Below, piece by piece: positions 13,054 through 23,094 of a stretch of 64,000 nucleotides of DNA. Under the pieces are notes generated by a model, which was not told the origin of the DNA, made no database searches, and saw nothing but the letters and a program-made list of their open reading frames with translations. The DNA comes from Metabacillus sp. KUDC1714 (GTDB lineage Bacteria; Bacillota; Bacilli; Bacillales; Bacillaceae), in NCBI RefSeq assembly GCF_014217835.1, contig NZ_CP055263.1, positions 2,062,501-2,126,500 on the forward strand, written 5' to 3'. The position numbers were made by a program, and so were the translations under genes. The stretch's first letter is position 1. Each line of letters begins with the position of its first letter.

Positions 13054-13183
13054 TCTGTTAAAGCTCACCGTTGATTTGGCACTTTGTTGATTGGGACGGA
13101 TATGTGTACTTCTGCGGGAGGATTCTGGACATTCCGCGGAAAGCGAACACCTACAGAGCAAATCAACAAACAAGTTTAACAGA
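13054..13183. repeat. MITE-like long inverted repeat between ispD and ispF
   Basis: The ends are complementary: TCTGTTAAA (13054-13062) with TTTAACAGA (13175-13183), and GTTGATTTG (13070-13078) with CAAATCAAC (13159-13167). The interior keeps ATTGGGACGGA, CTTCTGCGGGAGGA and CCGCGGAAAGCGAACACCT. I recognise these as the body of a palindromic intergenic element widespread in Bacillus genomes, shorter here than the usual form. It does not interrupt a gene and could fold into a long hairpin within the ispD-ispF transcript. Confidence 0.8.
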
Positions 13184-13224
13184 ACTAATCGATAAAATAC
13201 CAATAGTAAGCGAAAAGAGGAAAA

Positions 13225-13707
13225 ATGATGATTAGAATTGGACAAGGCTACGATGTTCATCAATTAGTTGAAGGTCGCCCTTTAATAATTGGTGGGATTG
13301 AAATTCCGTATGAAAAAGGATTGTTAGGTCATTCAGATGCGGATGTTTTATTACATACTGTTGCAGATGCTTGTTTAGGAGCAATTGCAGAAGGAGACAT
13401 CGGAAAACATTTTCCTGATACCGATCCAAACTTCAAGGATGCAGATTCGGCTAAGTTACTAATCCATGTTTGGAAGCTTGTAAAAGAAAGAGGATATGAG
13501 TTAGGAAACATAGACTGTACAATCATCGCGCAAAAACCGAAAATGGCTCCACATATAGGTAACATGAGAGAACGTATCGCTGAATTGCTTGAAGCAGATA
13601 TTTCCCAGGTGAATGTGAAGGCAACAACAACAGAAAAGCTAGGCTTTACCGGCAGACAAGAAGGGATTGCGTCACAGGCAACGGTTTTGATTCAGAAACG
13701 AAAGTAA
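13225..13707 (+). CDS. ispF: 2-C-methyl-D-erythritol 2,4-cyclodiphosphate synthase
   Basis: A 160-residue enzyme of the MEP pathway that cyclises CDP-ME 2-phosphate to MEcPP, working as a homotrimer. The metal ligands are visible in GYDVH (Asp10, His12) and [24 protein letters not shown] near the C-terminus is the family signature. ATG 13225 is the first of two consecutive ATG codons behind AAAAGAGG, and the second is equally possible. It pairs with ispD upstream despite the intervening repeat. Confidence 0.96.
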   Translation: MMIRIGQGYDVHQLVEGRPLIIGGIEIPYEKGLLGHSDADVLLHTVADACLGAIAEGDIGKHFPDTDPNFKDADSAKLLIHVWKLVKERGYELGNIDCTIIAQKPKMAPHIGNMRERIAELLEADISQVNVKATTTEKLGFTGRQEGIASQATVLIQKRK

Positions 13708-13864
13708 GTTGATTTATTTTTTTGTATCTTATTATTTTTGGTGATAAAATTAATTCTGGCCAATTTAATAATTTGGGAAAAGGATATACAAGTTCATACA
13801 AAGGGATTCCTTTCAAAAGGTTAAATTAGTGATAAATTCATAGAAAATTGTGGAGGTTTACGAT

Positions 13865-15322
13865 ATGGCAAATGAAGTAAGGGTACGTTATGCCCCAAGT
13901 CCTACTGGGCATTTACATATTGGAAATGCGAGAACGGCATTATTTAACTATCTATTCGCAAAAAATCAAGGCGGGAAATTCATTGTCCGTATTGAAGATA
14001 CCGATAAAAAGCGAAATATTGAAGGTGGAGAAGAAAGTCAATTAAAGTATTTAAAGTGGCTTGGAATTGACTGGGATGAGAGTGTAGATGTTGGTGGAGA
14101 GTATGGCCCATACCGCCAGTCTGAAAGAAATGAAATCTATAAGAAATATTATGAGCAACTACTAGAAAAAGGTTTGGCTTATAAATGCTATTGTACAGAA
14201 GAGGAATTGGAAAAAGAACGTGAGGAACAAATTGCTCGTGGTGAGACACCACAGTATTCTGGAAAGCATGCGGACATAACAGTCGAAGAGCAAAAGAGCC
14301 TTGAAGATCAAGGGTTACAGCCGAGCATTCGATTTAGAGTTCCAGCAAATAGAGAATTTCGCTTCAAAGATATGGTGAAAGGTGACATTTCATTTGAATC
14401 AGAAGGTATGGGTGACTTCGTTATTGTCAAAAAAGATGGTACACCTACCTATAATTTTGCGGTAGCAGTTGATGATCACTTAATGGAAATTTCTCATGTA
14501 TTACGTGGCGAAGATCATATTTCGAATACACCAAAGCAAATCATGATTTATGAAGCCTTTGGATGGGATGTTCCTGTATTCGGACATATGACGTTAATTG
14601 TCAATGAAAATCGTAAAAAGCTAAGTAAACGAGACGAATCAATTATTCAATTTATTGAGCAATATGAGGAACTAGGTTACCTTTCAGATGCCTTATTTAA
14701 CTTTATTGCTCTTCTTGGTTGGTCTCCAGGTGGAGAAGAAGAGGTATATAATAAAGAGCAACTAATTGAAATTTTTGATCCTGCTCGTTTATCCAAATCT
14801 CCTGCTGTTTTTGACACACAAAAGCTTGCTTGGATGAATAACCAATATATTAAGCAATTAGAGTTAGACGTACTTATTTCTCTATCTTTACCACACTTAA
14901 TAAAAGCTGGTAAAGTATCGGATAATATGAGTGAGGAAGAAGCTGAAAGAATTCACGGGCTAATTGCTCTTTATCAAGAACAAATGAGCTATGGTGCAGA
15001 AATTGTAAGCTTAACTGAATTGTTCTTCAAAGAGGACATCACATACAATGAGGAAGCAAAAGCAGTTCTAGAAGGTGAACAGGTTCCTGAAGTGTTATCA
15101 GCATTTATTAATGAGCTAAAAATTGTTGAAGACTTTTCAGCAGACAATGTAAAGGCCTCAATTAAAGCTGTCCAAAAGGCTACTGGTCAAAAGGGCAAGA
15201 ACTTGTTTATGCCAATTCGTGTTGCCATTACTGGTCAAATGCACGGTCCTGATTTACCGAAATCAATAGCGGTTTTAGGTAAAAGTAAAGTGATTTCAAG
15301 ATTAGAAAATATTATTAGTTAA
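13865..15322 (+). CDS. gltX: Glutamyl-tRNA synthetase
   Basis: A 485-residue class I aminoacyl-tRNA synthetase. The HIGH-type motif is in [14 protein letters not shown] near the N-terminus and KLSKRDES is the second ATP motif. The C-terminal third is the helical anticodon-binding region. In Bacillus this enzyme is non-discriminating and also charges tRNA-Gln, which GatCAB then corrects. I start it at ATG 13865, seven bases after GGAGGT. An in-frame upstream ATG (13850) would cover that ribosome-binding site. cysE and cysS follow behind their own T-box. Confidence 0.96.
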   Translation: MANEVRVRYAPSPTGHLHIGNARTALFNYLFAKNQGGKFIVRIEDTDKKRNIEGGEESQLKYLKWLGIDWDESVDVGGEYGPYRQSERNEIYKKYYEQLLEKGLAYKCYCTEEELEKEREEQIARGETPQYSGKHADITVEEQKSLEDQGLQPSIRFRVPANREFRFKDMVKGDISFESEGMGDFVIVKKDGTPTYNFAVAVDDHLMEISHVLRGEDHISNTPKQIMIYEAFGWDVPVFGHMTLIVNENRKKLSKRDESIIQFIEQYEELGYLSDALFNFIALLGWSPGGEEEVYNKEQLIEIFDPARLSKSPAVFDTQKLAWMNNQYIKQLELDVLISLSLPHLIKAGKVSDNMSEEEAERIHGLIALYQEQMSYGAEIVSLTELFFKEDITYNEEAKAVLEGEQVPEVLSAFINELKIVEDFSADNVKASIKAVQKATGQKGKNLFMPIRVAITGQMHGPDLPKSIAVLGKSKVISRLENIIS

Positions 15323-15347
15323 CTTTTTATCAAAAATGTAATATAGT
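15319..15347 (+). promoter_or_regulatory. SigA-like promoter of cysE-cysS
   Basis: TTAACT (15319-15324) and TATAGT (15342-15347), 17 bases apart, at the very end of gltX. The T-box leader begins just downstream. Confidence 0.6.
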
Positions 15348-15363
15348 AGGGTTAAACCAATAG

Positions 15364-15641
15364 TTAAAACGTTGATAAGGAGAGTAAAGATTTACTTCCT
15401 TTTTAGAGAAAACCTCCATTGGCTGAAAGAGGTTTATGTGAAGTAATTCTTGAAATGCACCTTTGAGTCTTTTGCTAAACGTCCACACGTGATTAGTAAG
15501 TAAAAGCGTATCGCTCTACGTTAAAGAGCCAAAGTTGAGGTCATGAGGCGTCTTAGTGCGTGATTAAGCTTCTCATACCTAAACAGAGTGGAACCGCGCA
15601 TAACAAGCGTCTCTGTATTTTTTACAGAGACGCTTTTTTTT
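15364..15641 (+). promoter_or_regulatory. T-box riboswitch, cysteine-specific, controlling cysE-cysS
   Basis: The T-box sequence AGAGTGGAACCGCG lies at 15585-15598. A terminator hairpin follows, AAGCGTCTCTGTA ... TACAGAGACGCTT (15605-15635), with a run of T. In the Stem I region TGAAATGCACC (about 15451-15461) places TGC (15456-15458) as the specifier, a cysteine codon, which suits the downstream genes. Uncharged tRNA-Cys should stabilise the antiterminator and allow transcription. The location between gltX and cysE is as in B. subtilis. Confidence 0.93.
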
Positions 15642-15754
15642 GTACCTACAATTACCTTATTTTACGGCGCAAATGGGATTGGGAAACTGGAATAGTCCTT
15701 ACCTTTAGGGCTAAAGTGAAAAATTAAACAAAAGTGATGATTGGAGGGATAGTC

Positions 15755-16450
15755 GTGTTTAGCATGATGAAAGAAGATGTAGAGGTCGTGTTCGAACAAG
15801 ATCCAGCTGCTAGAAACTACTTTGAGGTCATATTAACGTACTCTGGATTACATGCGATTTGGGGTCATCGTATTGCTCATGCATTTTACAAAAAGAAACT
15901 TTTCTTCTTAGCGAGAACAGTTTCTCAAATTAGCCGATTTTTTACAGGAGTTGAAATCCATCCTGCTGCAAGAATTGGTCGCAGGTTTTTTATTGATCAC
16001 GGTATGGGAGTCGTAATCGGTGAAACCTGTGAAATTGGTGATAATGTTACGGTTTTCCAAGGAGTTACTCTAGGTGGAACTGGTAAGGAAAAAGGTAAAA
16101 GGCACCCTACAATTAAAGATCATGCATTAATTGCCACAGGAGCAAAAGTGTTAGGATCTATCACTGTTGGTGCATACTCTAAAATAGGAGCAGGTTCTGT
16201 TGTACTGAAGGATGTTCCAGATCATTCAACTGTTGTGGGAATTCCAGGTAGAGTAGTCATACAAAACGGTAGACGGGTTGATCAAGATCTAAATCACTGT
16301 GATTTACCAGATCCAGTTGCAGATCGTTTTAAAGAGTTAGAGTCAGAGCTTTCAAGCTTAAGAAATGAAGTACAACAGTTAAGGAAAGGAACGAGTGAAC
16401 ATGACAATAAAGTTGTACAATACGCTAACAAGGCAAAAGGAAACGTTTGA
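15755..16450 (+). CDS. cysE: Serine O-acetyltransferase
   Basis: A 231-residue enzyme transferring acetyl from acetyl-CoA to serine, the first step of cysteine synthesis. A short helical N-terminal part precedes a left-handed beta-helix with hexapeptide repeats ([17 protein letters not shown] and later). I choose GTG 15755 because it is seven bases after GGAGGG and gives the family N-terminus V(M)FSMMKED; an in-frame extension to 15734 would include the ribosome-binding site. The C-terminal 50 bases overlap cysS, so the genes are translationally linked. A cysteine T-box lies upstream. Confidence 0.95.
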   Translation: MFSMMKEDVEVVFEQDPAARNYFEVILTYSGLHAIWGHRIAHAFYKKKLFFLARTVSQISRFFTGVEIHPAARIGRRFFIDHGMGVVIGETCEIGDNVTVFQGVTLGGTGKEKGKRHPTIKDHALIATGAKVLGSITVGAYSKIGAGSVVLKDVPDHSTVVGIPGRVVIQNGRRVDQDLNHCDLPDPVADRFKELESELSSLRNEVQQLRKGTSEHDNKVVQYANKAKGNV

Positions 16451-17798
16451 ACCACTTGAAGCAGGGAAAGTGAAAATGTATGTATGTGGTCCAACAGTCT
16501 ATAATTATATTCATATAGGAAATGCCAGACCAGCAATCGTTTACGATACAGTAAGAAGATACTTAGAATATAGTGGATATGAAGTAAACTTTGTATCTAA
16601 CTTTACTGATGTTGATGATAAATTAATTAAAGCAGCAAATGAACTTGGCGAGGATGTACCAACAATTGCAGAGCGCTTTATCGATGCTTATTTTGAAGAT
16701 GTTTCGGCACTTGGATGCAAGCGGGCTACAATTCACCCACGTGTTACCGAAAGCATTGATATTATCATTGACTTTATTCAAGCATTGATTGATAAAGGAT
16801 ATGCTTATGAGGCTGGTGGAGATGTTTATTATAAAACAAGAGAATTTAAGGAGTATGGTAAGCTTTCACATCAGTCAATTGATGAACTACGTTTAGGTAA
16901 CCGGATTGGTGTAGGAGAGAAGAAACTTGATGCGCTGGATTTTGTTTTGTGGAAAGCGGCGAAGGAAGGAGAAATTTCCTGGGAAAGTCCTTGGGGGAAT
17001 GGTCGACCTGGTTGGCATATAGAATGCTCAGCTATGGCAAAAAAATATCTTGGAGATACGATAGACATACATGCAGGTGGCCAAGATTTAACCTTCCCAC
17101 ACCATGAGAATGAAATTGCTCAATCAGAGGCTTTAAATCAAAAACCATTTGCAAAGTACTGGATGCATAATGGTTATATAAATATAAATAATGAAAAGAT
17201 GTCTAAATCATTAGGAAATTTCGTATTAGTCCACGATATCATTAAAGAAATTGACCCACAAGTTGTTCGTTTCTTTATGCTATCTGTCCATTATCGACAT
17301 CCAATCAACTTTTCACAAGATTTATTGGAAAGTACAAAAAATGCATTTGAACGATTAACTACATCTTATGTTAATCTTCAACACCGAAAGAATAGTAGCA
17401 CAAATTTGACTGATAACAATGGATGGTGGCTTAGTAAAATCAACGAATATCATCTTCAGTTTAAAAAAGAGATGGATGATGATTTTAATACAGCTAATGC
17501 AATATCTGTTCTGTTTGACTTGTCAAAACAAGCGAACTACTATTTACAGGAACAAAATACGTCAGAGGAAGTCATTCAAGCTTTTCTTAATGAGTTCGAT
17601 CAATTAGGAGCAGTGTTAGGTGTTAAATTTGCACAGGCAGATCTTCTGGATGATGAAATTGACTTAATGATTGAGCAACGTATTCAAGCTAGAAAAGACC
17701 GTAATTTTGCATTAGCAGATGAAATTCGTGATAAATTAAAAGACTTAAATATTATTTTAGAGGATACGCCTCAAGGAACAAGATGGAAACGTAGTTAA
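16401..17798 (+). CDS. cysS: Cysteinyl-tRNA synthetase
   Basis: A 465-residue class I synthetase. YIHIGNARP (about 36-44) is the HIGH motif and [10 protein letters not shown] (about 267-276) is KMSKS. Cys in [10 protein letters not shown], Cys in WHIECSAM and His in [10 protein letters not shown] are the zinc ligands that sort cysteine. The DALR and C-terminal domains complete it. ATG 16401 matches the family N-terminus [19 protein letters not shown] 16395 in the same frame is less likely, since AAGGAAAGGA fits the ATG better. The start lies inside the cysE coding end, so both are made from the T-box-regulated mRNA. Confidence 0.96.
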   Translation: MTIKLYNTLTRQKETFEPLEAGKVKMYVCGPTVYNYIHIGNARPAIVYDTVRRYLEYSGYEVNFVSNFTDVDDKLIKAANELGEDVPTIAERFIDAYFEDVSALGCKRATIHPRVTESIDIIIDFIQALIDKGYAYEAGGDVYYKTREFKEYGKLSHQSIDELRLGNRIGVGEKKLDALDFVLWKAAKEGEISWESPWGNGRPGWHIECSAMAKKYLGDTIDIHAGGQDLTFPHHENEIAQSEALNQKPFAKYWMHNGYININNEKMSKSLGNFVLVHDIIKEIDPQVVRFFMLSVHYRHPINFSQDLLESTKNAFERLTTSYVNLQHRKNSSTNLTDNNGWWLSKINEYHLQFKKEMDDDFNTANAISVLFDLSKQANYYLQEQNTSEEVIQAFLNEFDQLGAVLGVKFAQADLLDDEIDLMIEQRIQARKDRNFALADEIRDKLKDLNIILEDTPQGTRWKRS

Positions 17799-17956
17799 TT
17801 GATTATGTTTTTAGATATGAGGGAATAAAGATAGTAAGAGTTTTAACGTTGATTAAGGCGAATAGAGCGGGACTTGTAGCGATGGTTCCGTCTATCCTTC
17901 ATTTTTGGAATTGTTGCTAAACGCCATTTGGCATTTGTATAGAAAAGAGGAACATC

Positions 17957-18364
17957 ATGTTTTTAGATTTTGAAACAATTAAAGATTCGAAGCTTTTGAA
18001 TAGCTTAGCATTGGCTTATATAGGTGATGCTGTCTATGAAATTTATGTAAGGCATCACCTTATAGCCAAAGGGAATATACGACCAAACCAGCTTCATAAC
18101 CAAGCGAAAAGGTATGTTTCTGCAAAAGCTCAAGCTAGTATTTTGCATCATTTATTCTCATCAGAGAGCTTTACTGAAGAAGAATTAGCTGTTATTAGAC
18201 GGGGGAGAAATGCAAAATCAGGGACAATTCCGAAAAACACAGATGTACAAACATACCGATATAGTACAGCGTTTGAAGCGTTGATCGGACATCTTTATTT
18301 AGAAAAAAAGCATAATCGAATGGAAGAACTGATACATGCTTCATTTGAGTTTATTAATGATTAA
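17957..18364 (+). CDS. mrnC: Mini-ribonuclease III
   Basis: A 135-residue RNase III catalytic domain without a double-stranded-RNA-binding domain. The signature LALAYIGDAVYEIYVRHHL (about 16-34) includes the catalytic acidic residue. The family matures 23S rRNA 5' and 3' ends in Bacillus. ATG 17957 follows AAAGAGGAAC. rlmB starts 18 bases after its stop. The 158-base gap upstream (17799-17956) shows no gene. Confidence 0.94.
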   Translation: MFLDFETIKDSKLLNSLALAYIGDAVYEIYVRHHLIAKGNIRPNQLHNQAKRYVSAKAQASILHHLFSSESFTEEELAVIRRGRNAKSGTIPKNTDVQTYRYSTAFEALIGHLYLEKKHNRMEELIHASFEFIND

Positions 18365-18382
18365 AGAAAGGAGGAAAGGCTA

Positions 18383-19126
18383 ATGGATCAAGATTATATT
18401 ATTGGACGTAATCCTGTAATAGAGGTGTTAAAGTCATCTCGAGATATTAATAAAATATGGGTTGCTGAAAATTCATTAAAAGGACAAGCACAGCAAATAA
18501 CGAAGCTTGCAAAAGAAAAAGGTGTAACGATCAACTTTGTGCCAAAGAAGAAAATTGATCAAATGGTGGAAGGTAATCACCAAGGTGTGGTGGCACAAGT
18601 AGCTGCTTATGAATATGTTCATGTTGATGATATTTTACTTAATGCAGAAAAAAGAGGTGAACTACCTTTCCTACTGTTATTAGATGAAATTGAAGATCCA
18701 CATAATTTAGGATCAATTATGAGAACAGCAGACGCTGTTGGTGCACATGGAATCGTGATTCCTAAAAGAAGAGCAGTAGGATTAACGGCTACAGTCGCTA
18801 AAGCTTCTACTGGTGCAATTGAATATATCCCCGTTGCCCGTGTAACAAACATGGCGAGAACAATAGAAGAATTAAAAGAACGAGGGGTTTGGATCGTAGG
18901 AACAGATGCCAAAGGTGCGGATGATTACCGTAATTTAGACGGAAAAATGCCACTAGCCCTCATTATAGGAAGTGAAGGAAAAGGAATTGGTCGTCTTATT
19001 AAAGAAAAATGCGACTTCTTAATTAAAATGCCAATGGTGGGACATGTTACATCATTAAATGCTTCTGTTGCAGCAAGCCTTTTGATGTATGAGGTATACA
19101 GAAAGCGACACCCTTTAGGGGAGTAG
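18383..19126 (+). CDS. rlmB: 23S rRNA (guanosine-2'-O-)-methyltransferase RlmB-type
   Basis: A 247-residue SPOUT methyltransferase of the TrmH/RlmB group. An N-terminal RNA-binding domain (about 1-75) precedes the knotted SAM-binding domain, with NLGSIMRTADAVGAHG, GSEGKGIG and NASVAASLLMYE as its three motifs. The family methylates ribose of G2251 (E. coli numbering) in the peptidyl-transferase P-loop. It starts with ATG behind AAAGGAGGAAAGG and is followed six bases later by rae1. Confidence 0.93.
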   Translation: MDQDYIIGRNPVIEVLKSSRDINKIWVAENSLKGQAQQITKLAKEKGVTINFVPKKKIDQMVEGNHQGVVAQVAAYEYVHVDDILLNAEKRGELPFLLLLDEIEDPHNLGSIMRTADAVGAHGIVIPKRRAVGLTATVAKASTGAIEYIPVARVTNMARTIEELKERGVWIVGTDAKGADDYRNLDGKMPLALIIGSEGKGIGRLIKEKCDFLIKMPMVGHVTSLNASVAASLLMYEVYRKRHPLGE

Positions 19127-19132
19127 AATGAA

Positions 19133-19642
19133 ATGGATATCCTATTAGTTGATGGATATAACATTATCGGGGCTTGGCCCTTTTTACAAAGGCTTAAGAA
19201 GGACAATCTTTCTGAGGCAAGAAATCAATTAATTGAAAAAATGGCTGAATATCAAGCCTATACTGGTTACCGAGTTATTATCGTTTTTGATGCACACCTT
19301 GTAAAAGGAATTGAAAAAAAGCAAAAAAACTATCGAGTAGAGGTTATTTTCACTCGAGAGAACGAGACTGCAGATGAGCGTATTGAAAAGCTAGCAATAT
19401 CATTAAACAATATTAAAACTCAAGTTCATGTTGCTACATCGGATTTTACTGAACAATGGGCGATATTTGGGCAAGGTGCACTTCGTAAATCAGCGAGAGA
19501 GTTGTTGAATGAGATGGATTCCATAGAAGGTAGAATTAAACACAGAGTGAAAAAGATTGAGGAAAAACGTCCATCTTCAAAAATATTATTTCCTGATGAT
19601 GTCATGGAAAAGCTAGAGAAGTGGCGCAGGGGGAATTTATAG
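19133..19642 (+). CDS. rae1: Ribosome-associated endoribonuclease Rae1 (YacP, NYN domain)
   Basis: A 169-residue NYN/PIN-like nuclease. The N-terminal MDILLVDGYNIIGAW and the central FTRENETADERIE and VATSDFTEQW supply the conserved acidic residues. In B. subtilis the enzyme enters the ribosomal A site and cuts mRNA during translation. The sigH promoter begins four bases after the stop codon, so the end of this gene touches the next regulatory region. Confidence 0.92.
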   Translation: MDILLVDGYNIIGAWPFLQRLKKDNLSEARNQLIEKMAEYQAYTGYRVIIVFDAHLVKGIEKKQKNYRVEVIFTRENETADERIEKLAISLNNIKTQVHVATSDFTEQWAIFGQGALRKSARELLNEMDSIEGRIKHRVKKIEEKRPSSKILFPDDVMEKLEKWRRGNL

Positions 19643-19646
19643 TTGG

Positions 19647-19676
19647 TTGACGCTTACAAAATGCATGCTGTATAAT
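19647..19676 (+). promoter_or_regulatory. SigA promoter of sigH
   Basis: TTGACG (19647-19652) and a perfect TATAAT (19671-19676) with an 18-base spacer, about 34 bases before the sigH start. The B. subtilis counterpart is repressed by AbrB. I cannot identify an AbrB site here. Confidence 0.8.
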
Positions 19677-19709
19677 ATTGTTATCTTGTGTGCGGTCGGG
19701 GGGATCGGC

Positions 19710-20366
19710 TTGAATTCACCATTCAACAAGGGTAAGGTCAACAGGGAAGAATTTGGATTATTGGAAGACGAACAAGTGGTTGAACTCGTGCATAATGGAG
19801 ATAGTGAAGCACTTGACTACTTAATTACTAAATATCGAAATTTTGTACGAGCAAAAGCAAGATCGTATTTTTTAATTGGTGCGGATCGAGAGGATATTAT
19901 TCAAGAGGGAATGATTGGTTTATATAAAGCCATTCGTGACTTTAAAGAGGACAAGCTCACTTCATTTAAGGCATTTGCTGAATTATGTATTACCAGGCAA
20001 ATCATTACCGCTATAAAAACCGCTACTCGTCAAAAACATATTCCGTTAAATTCTTATGTATCATTGGACAAGCCGATTTATGATGAAGAATCGGATCGGA
20101 CATTAATGGATGTTATTTCCGGTGCAAAAGTTATGGACCCTGAAGAGCTCATCATTAATCAAGAGGAATTTGATGACATTGAGGTTAAGATGGGTGAATT
20201 ATTAAGTGATTTAGAACGAAAGGTGCTGGTCTTATATTTAGACGGCCGTTCATATCACGAAATTTCAGAAGAATTAAATAGACACGTGAAGTCCATCGAT
20301 AATGCATTGCAGCGTGTAAAGAGAAAACTTGAACGGTATTTAGAATTAAGAGAAATTAGTTTGTGA
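19710..20366 (+). CDS. sigH: RNA polymerase sigma-H factor
   Basis: A 218-residue sigma-70 family factor for the transition state and the start of sporulation, exactly the length of B. subtilis SigH. Region 2 holds ALDYLITKYRNFVRAKA and DREDIIQEGMIGLYKA. Region 4 holds LDGRSYHEISEELN with the helix-turn-helix. I choose TTG 19710, seven bases after GGGGGATCGG, because it gives the known N-terminus with NKGK. Frames opening further upstream run through the promoter. rpmG, secE and nusG follow. Confidence 0.95.
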   Translation: MNSPFNKGKVNREEFGLLEDEQVVELVHNGDSEALDYLITKYRNFVRAKARSYFLIGADREDIIQEGMIGLYKAIRDFKEDKLTSFKAFAELCITRQIITAIKTATRQKHIPLNSYVSLDKPIYDEESDRTLMDVISGAKVMDPEELIINQEEFDDIEVKMGELLSDLERKVLVLYLDGRSYHEISEELNRHVKSIDNALQRVKRKLERYLELREISL

Positions 20367-20461
20367 AAATCAAAAATTAGGCTGAATTTGATCGTTTATT
20401 GACGAAAAAACCTCACTATGATACAGTTTTATGGAATAAAAGTGAAACGGTAGGTGAGGAA

Positions 20462-20611
20462 ATGCGAAAAAAAGTAACGTTGGCTTGTACTTCCTGTGGA
20501 AGTAGAAACTATACTACAATGAAAAATATAACGAGCACAAATGAACGGTTAGAAGTCAATAAATTTTGTAAAGTCTGTAATTCGCATACGAACCACCGTG
20601 AAACAAAGTAG
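20462..20611 (+). CDS. rpmG: 50S ribosomal protein L33 (zinc form)
   Basis: A 49-residue large-subunit protein with two CxxC pairs (Cys9/12 and Cys36/39), the zinc-binding C+ type. I start it at ATG 20462 behind GGTGAGGAA. An in-frame frame open from 20399 would add 21 residues absent from the family. It lies just before secE, its usual position in Bacillus. Confidence 0.95.
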   Translation: MRKKVTLACTSCGSRNYTTMKNITSTNERLEVNKFCKVCNSHTNHRETK

Positions 20612-20665
20612 TCTTCATAAATTATTTTATACGAAGTTTCCCTATTATTCCTGGAGGTAGCATTC

Positions 20666-20848
20666 ATGCAACGTTTAGTTAATTTTTTCCGAGATGTATC
20701 TCGTGAAATGAAGAAGGTTAGTTGGCCGAAAGGTAAAGAATTGACAAGGTATACAATTACGGTTGTATCCACTGTAGTATTTGTTGGTGTTTTCTTTGCG
20801 GTCATTGACTTAGGTATTTCTTCTTTAATTCGTTTAATTTTTGAATAA
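20666..20848 (+). CDS. secE: Preprotein translocase subunit SecE
   Basis: A 60-residue single-span subunit of the SecYEG channel. An amphipathic N-terminal helix with the family motif FRDVSREMKKVSWP is followed by one transmembrane helix (about 27-56). The short one-helix form is typical of Gram-positive bacteria. A terminator hairpin (20895-20917) separates it from nusG. Confidence 0.95.
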   Translation: MQRLVNFFRDVSREMKKVSWPKGKELTRYTITVVSTVVFVGVFFAVIDLGISSLIRLIFE

Positions 20849-20894
20849 CAGATGGAAAATCGTGCTATAATAGAAAATATTAATCTTTCTCTGC

Positions 20895-20917
20895 AAAACC
20901 CGTTAAACGGGTTTTTT
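20895..20917 (+). terminator. Hairpin between secE and nusG
   Basis: AAAACCCG-TTAAA-CGGGTTTT with a continuing T run. A canonical intrinsic terminator or attenuator, so nusG probably also has its own promoter downstream. Confidence 0.85.
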
Positions 20918-21026
20918 CATTGTTTAAAAAAGATTTAGTATTCATGTAGAATAATATAGATTTTCGTATTGGTGCGTTTAGTATAAAATCTACTGTGGGG
21001 AGGGAAGGACAAGTTGTCCTGACACT

Positions 21027-21560
21027 ATGGAAAAGAATTGGTATGTTGTACACACATATTCAGGTTATGAAAATAAGGTAAAAGCAAATCTAGAGAAACG
21101 TGTAGAATCTATGGGCATGGAAGATAAAATATTCCGTGTGGTAGTACCTGAAGAGGAAGAAACAGATTATAAGGACGGCAAAAAGAAAGTTGTAAAGAAA
21201 AAAGTCTTCCCTGGATATGTACTAGTTGAGATTGTAATGACTGACGATTCTTGGTATGTTGTTCGTAATACGCCCGGAGTAACTGGGTTTGTTGGTTCGT
21301 CTGGTCATGGGTCAAAACCAACACCTCTATTACCTGATGAAGTGAGTTTCATCTTAAAACGCATGGGTATGGATGAGCGTAGAGTTGAATTTGATTACGA
21401 ATTGAAAGAAACAGTGAAGGTCACAGAAGGACCGTTTGCAAACTTTACTGGATCGATCGAAGAAATTGATCAAGATAAAAATAAGCTTAAAGTTCTTGTT
21501 AATATGTTTGGACGTGAAACACCTGTAGAGTTGGACTTTGAACAGGTAAGTAAATTATAA
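21027..21560 (+). CDS. nusG: Transcription termination/antitermination factor NusG
   Basis: A 177-residue factor that binds RNA polymerase through its NGN domain (about 1-110, starting MEKNWYVVHTYSGYE) and has a C-terminal KOW domain (about 125-177, VKVTEGPFANFTGSIEEID) that contacts Rho or ribosomal S10. An internal basic stretch GKKKVVKKKVFPGYV lies in the NGN domain. It is preceded by the terminator at 20895-20917 and followed by the rplK leader. Confidence 0.96.
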   Translation: MEKNWYVVHTYSGYENKVKANLEKRVESMGMEDKIFRVVVPEEEETDYKDGKKKVVKKKVFPGYVLVEIVMTDDSWYVVRNTPGVTGFVGSSGHGSKPTPLLPDEVSFILKRMGMDERRVEFDYELKETVKVTEGPFANFTGSIEEIDQDKNKLKVLVNMFGRETPVELDFEQVSKL

Positions 21561-21816
21561 TCTAAAAAAACTTGAAATCAATTATGAAAAGTGTTAAACT
21601 TTCATAGGTCAGTATGTCTCAGGATTATGAGACAGAATTATGTTTTTACACTGATCAGAAATACAGTTATTTCTGAATCGATATGGGTAGGTAAGCTCGT
21701 CAATAAACTTGATTTGACTTGTTGCCCAAATTTTAACCATTCATATTACGAATGGCTTAGATGAGTGGGAGGGTATAACCCAATTACCACATCACGGACT
21801 TAAGGAGGTGTGTCTC
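21561..21816 (+). promoter_or_regulatory. Leader region of the rplK-rplA operon
   Basis: 256 bases without a gene. A possible SigA promoter, TTGAAA (21572-21577) with TAAACT (21595-21600), has a 17-base spacer. A hairpin CCATTC-ATATTAC-GAATGG lies at 21737-21755. The segment GTGGGAGGGTATAACCC before the AAGGAGGTG ribosome-binding site looks conserved among Bacillus leaders. L1 binding to the leader is known in other bacteria; I cannot show it here. Confidence 0.45.
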
Positions 21817-22242
21817 GTGGCTAAAAAAGTAATTAAAATTGTAAAATTGCAAATTCCTGCAGCTAAAGCTAATCCAGCTCCACCAGTTGGTCCTGCATTA
21901 GGTCAAGCTGGTGTTAATATCATGGGATTCTGTAAAGAATTTAACGCTCGTACAGCTGATCAAGCTGGCTTAATCATTCCAGTTGAAATCACGGTATTCG
22001 AAGACCGTTCATTTACATTTATTACGAAAACTCCGCCTGCTGCTGTTCTTCTTAAAAAAGCGGCTGGAATTGAGTCTGGTTCTGGTGAACCAAACCGTAA
22101 TAAAGTAGCGACAGTTAAGCGTGACAAAGTACGTGAAATAGCTGAAACAAAAATGCCTGATTTAAACGCAGCAAGCGTTGAATCAGCAATGCGTATGGTT
22201 GAAGGTACTGCACGTAGCATGGGTATCGTTATCGAAGACTAA
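21817..22242 (+). CDS. rplK: 50S ribosomal protein L11
   Basis: A 141-residue protein of the GTPase-associated centre, contacting EF-G and thiostrepton. [22 protein letters not shown] (about 22-43; the Pro/Gly-rich N-domain) and the C-terminal RNA-binding domain are complete. I start it at GTG 21817, behind AAGGAGGTG, which gives the family N-terminus (M)[12 protein letters not shown] frame opening at 21808 would put the start on the ribosome-binding site. Confidence 0.96.
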   Translation: MAKKVIKIVKLQIPAAKANPAPPVGPALGQAGVNIMGFCKEFNARTADQAGLIIPVEITVFEDRSFTFITKTPPAAVLLKKAAGIESGSGEPNRNKVATVKRDKVREIAETKMPDLNAASVESAMRMVEGTARSMGIVIED

Positions 22243-22353
22243 TTTTTTATTAGATTCGAATGTTTTTTGGGGTTGCGAGTTTGCTTAAAAACAAGTTCGC
22301 AACCTTTATTCGTGGGAGGTTATTCCGCTAAAACCACTAAGGAGGAAATAAAA

Positions 22354-23052
22354 ATGGCTAAAAGAGGTAAAAAGTTAGTAGAAGCTGCTAAGCTTGTAGA
22401 TCGTACTAAGTTTTATGCGGTTCAAGAAGCAGTGGAACTAGTTAAAAAAACTAGTGTTGTTAAGTTTGACGCAACTGTAGAAGTTGCTTTCCGTTTAGGA
22501 GTTGACCCTAAGAAAGCTGACCAACAAATTCGTGGTGCAGTAGTACTTCCTAATGGTACTGGTAAAACTCAACGTGTATTAGTATTTGCTAAAGGCGAGA
22601 AAGCGAAAGAAGCTGAAGCTGCTGGTGCAGATTTCGTTGGTGATGCTGATTATATCACTAAAATCCAACAAGGTTGGTTTGACTTCGATGTAATCGTTGC
22701 GACACCAGACATGATGGGTGAAGTTGGTAAATTAGGTCGTGTATTAGGACCAAAAGGTTTAATGCCAAACCCTAAAACTGGAACTGTAACATTTGATGTT
22801 ACAAAAGCTGTTAATGAAATTAAAGCTGGTAAGGTTGAATACCGTCTTGATAAAGCTGGTATCATCCATGTTCCTATCGGTAAAGTATCATTTGACGATA
22901 GCAAACTAGTTGAAAACTTCACAACAGTTTTCGAAACATTATTAAAAGCAAAACCAGCTGCAGCAAAAGGAACTTATATGAAGAGTGTTAATACTACTTC
23001 TACAATGGGACCTGGCGTTAAAGTTGACACTTCAAGTTTTTCTGTAAAATAA
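22354..23052 (+). CDS. rplA: 50S ribosomal protein L1
   Basis: A 232-residue protein of the L1 stalk, which moves deacylated tRNA out of the E site; in many bacteria it also represses its own operon. [21 protein letters not shown] (central) is the family signature. ATG 22354 follows AAGGAGG and gives MAKRGKKL, exactly the B. subtilis length. The open frame continues upstream to 22267 without family sequence. Confidence 0.96.
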   Translation: MAKRGKKLVEAAKLVDRTKFYAVQEAVELVKKTSVVKFDATVEVAFRLGVDPKKADQQIRGAVVLPNGTGKTQRVLVFAKGEKAKEAEAAGADFVGDADYITKIQQGWFDFDVIVATPDMMGEVGKLGRVLGPKGLMPNPKTGTVTFDVTKAVNEIKAGKVEYRLDKAGIIHVPIGKVSFDDSKLVENFTTVFETLLKAKPAAAKGTYMKSVNTTSTMGPGVKVDTSSFSVK

Positions 23053-23058
23053 TAACTA

Positions 23059-23087
23059 TTGACTTAGTGAAATAGTTTATATATAAT
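23059..23087 (+). promoter_or_regulatory. SigA promoter of rplJ-rplL
   Basis: TTGACT (23059-23064) and perfect TATAAT (23082-23087) with a 17-base spacer, immediately after rplA. The L10 leader follows. Confidence 0.8.
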
Positions 23088-23094
23088 TAGCAAT

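Noticed and set aside
15734..15754. ATG start for cysE at 15734
   Set aside because: GGAGGG lies at 15743-15748, inside that extension, and suits GTG 15755, which also gives the family N-terminus.
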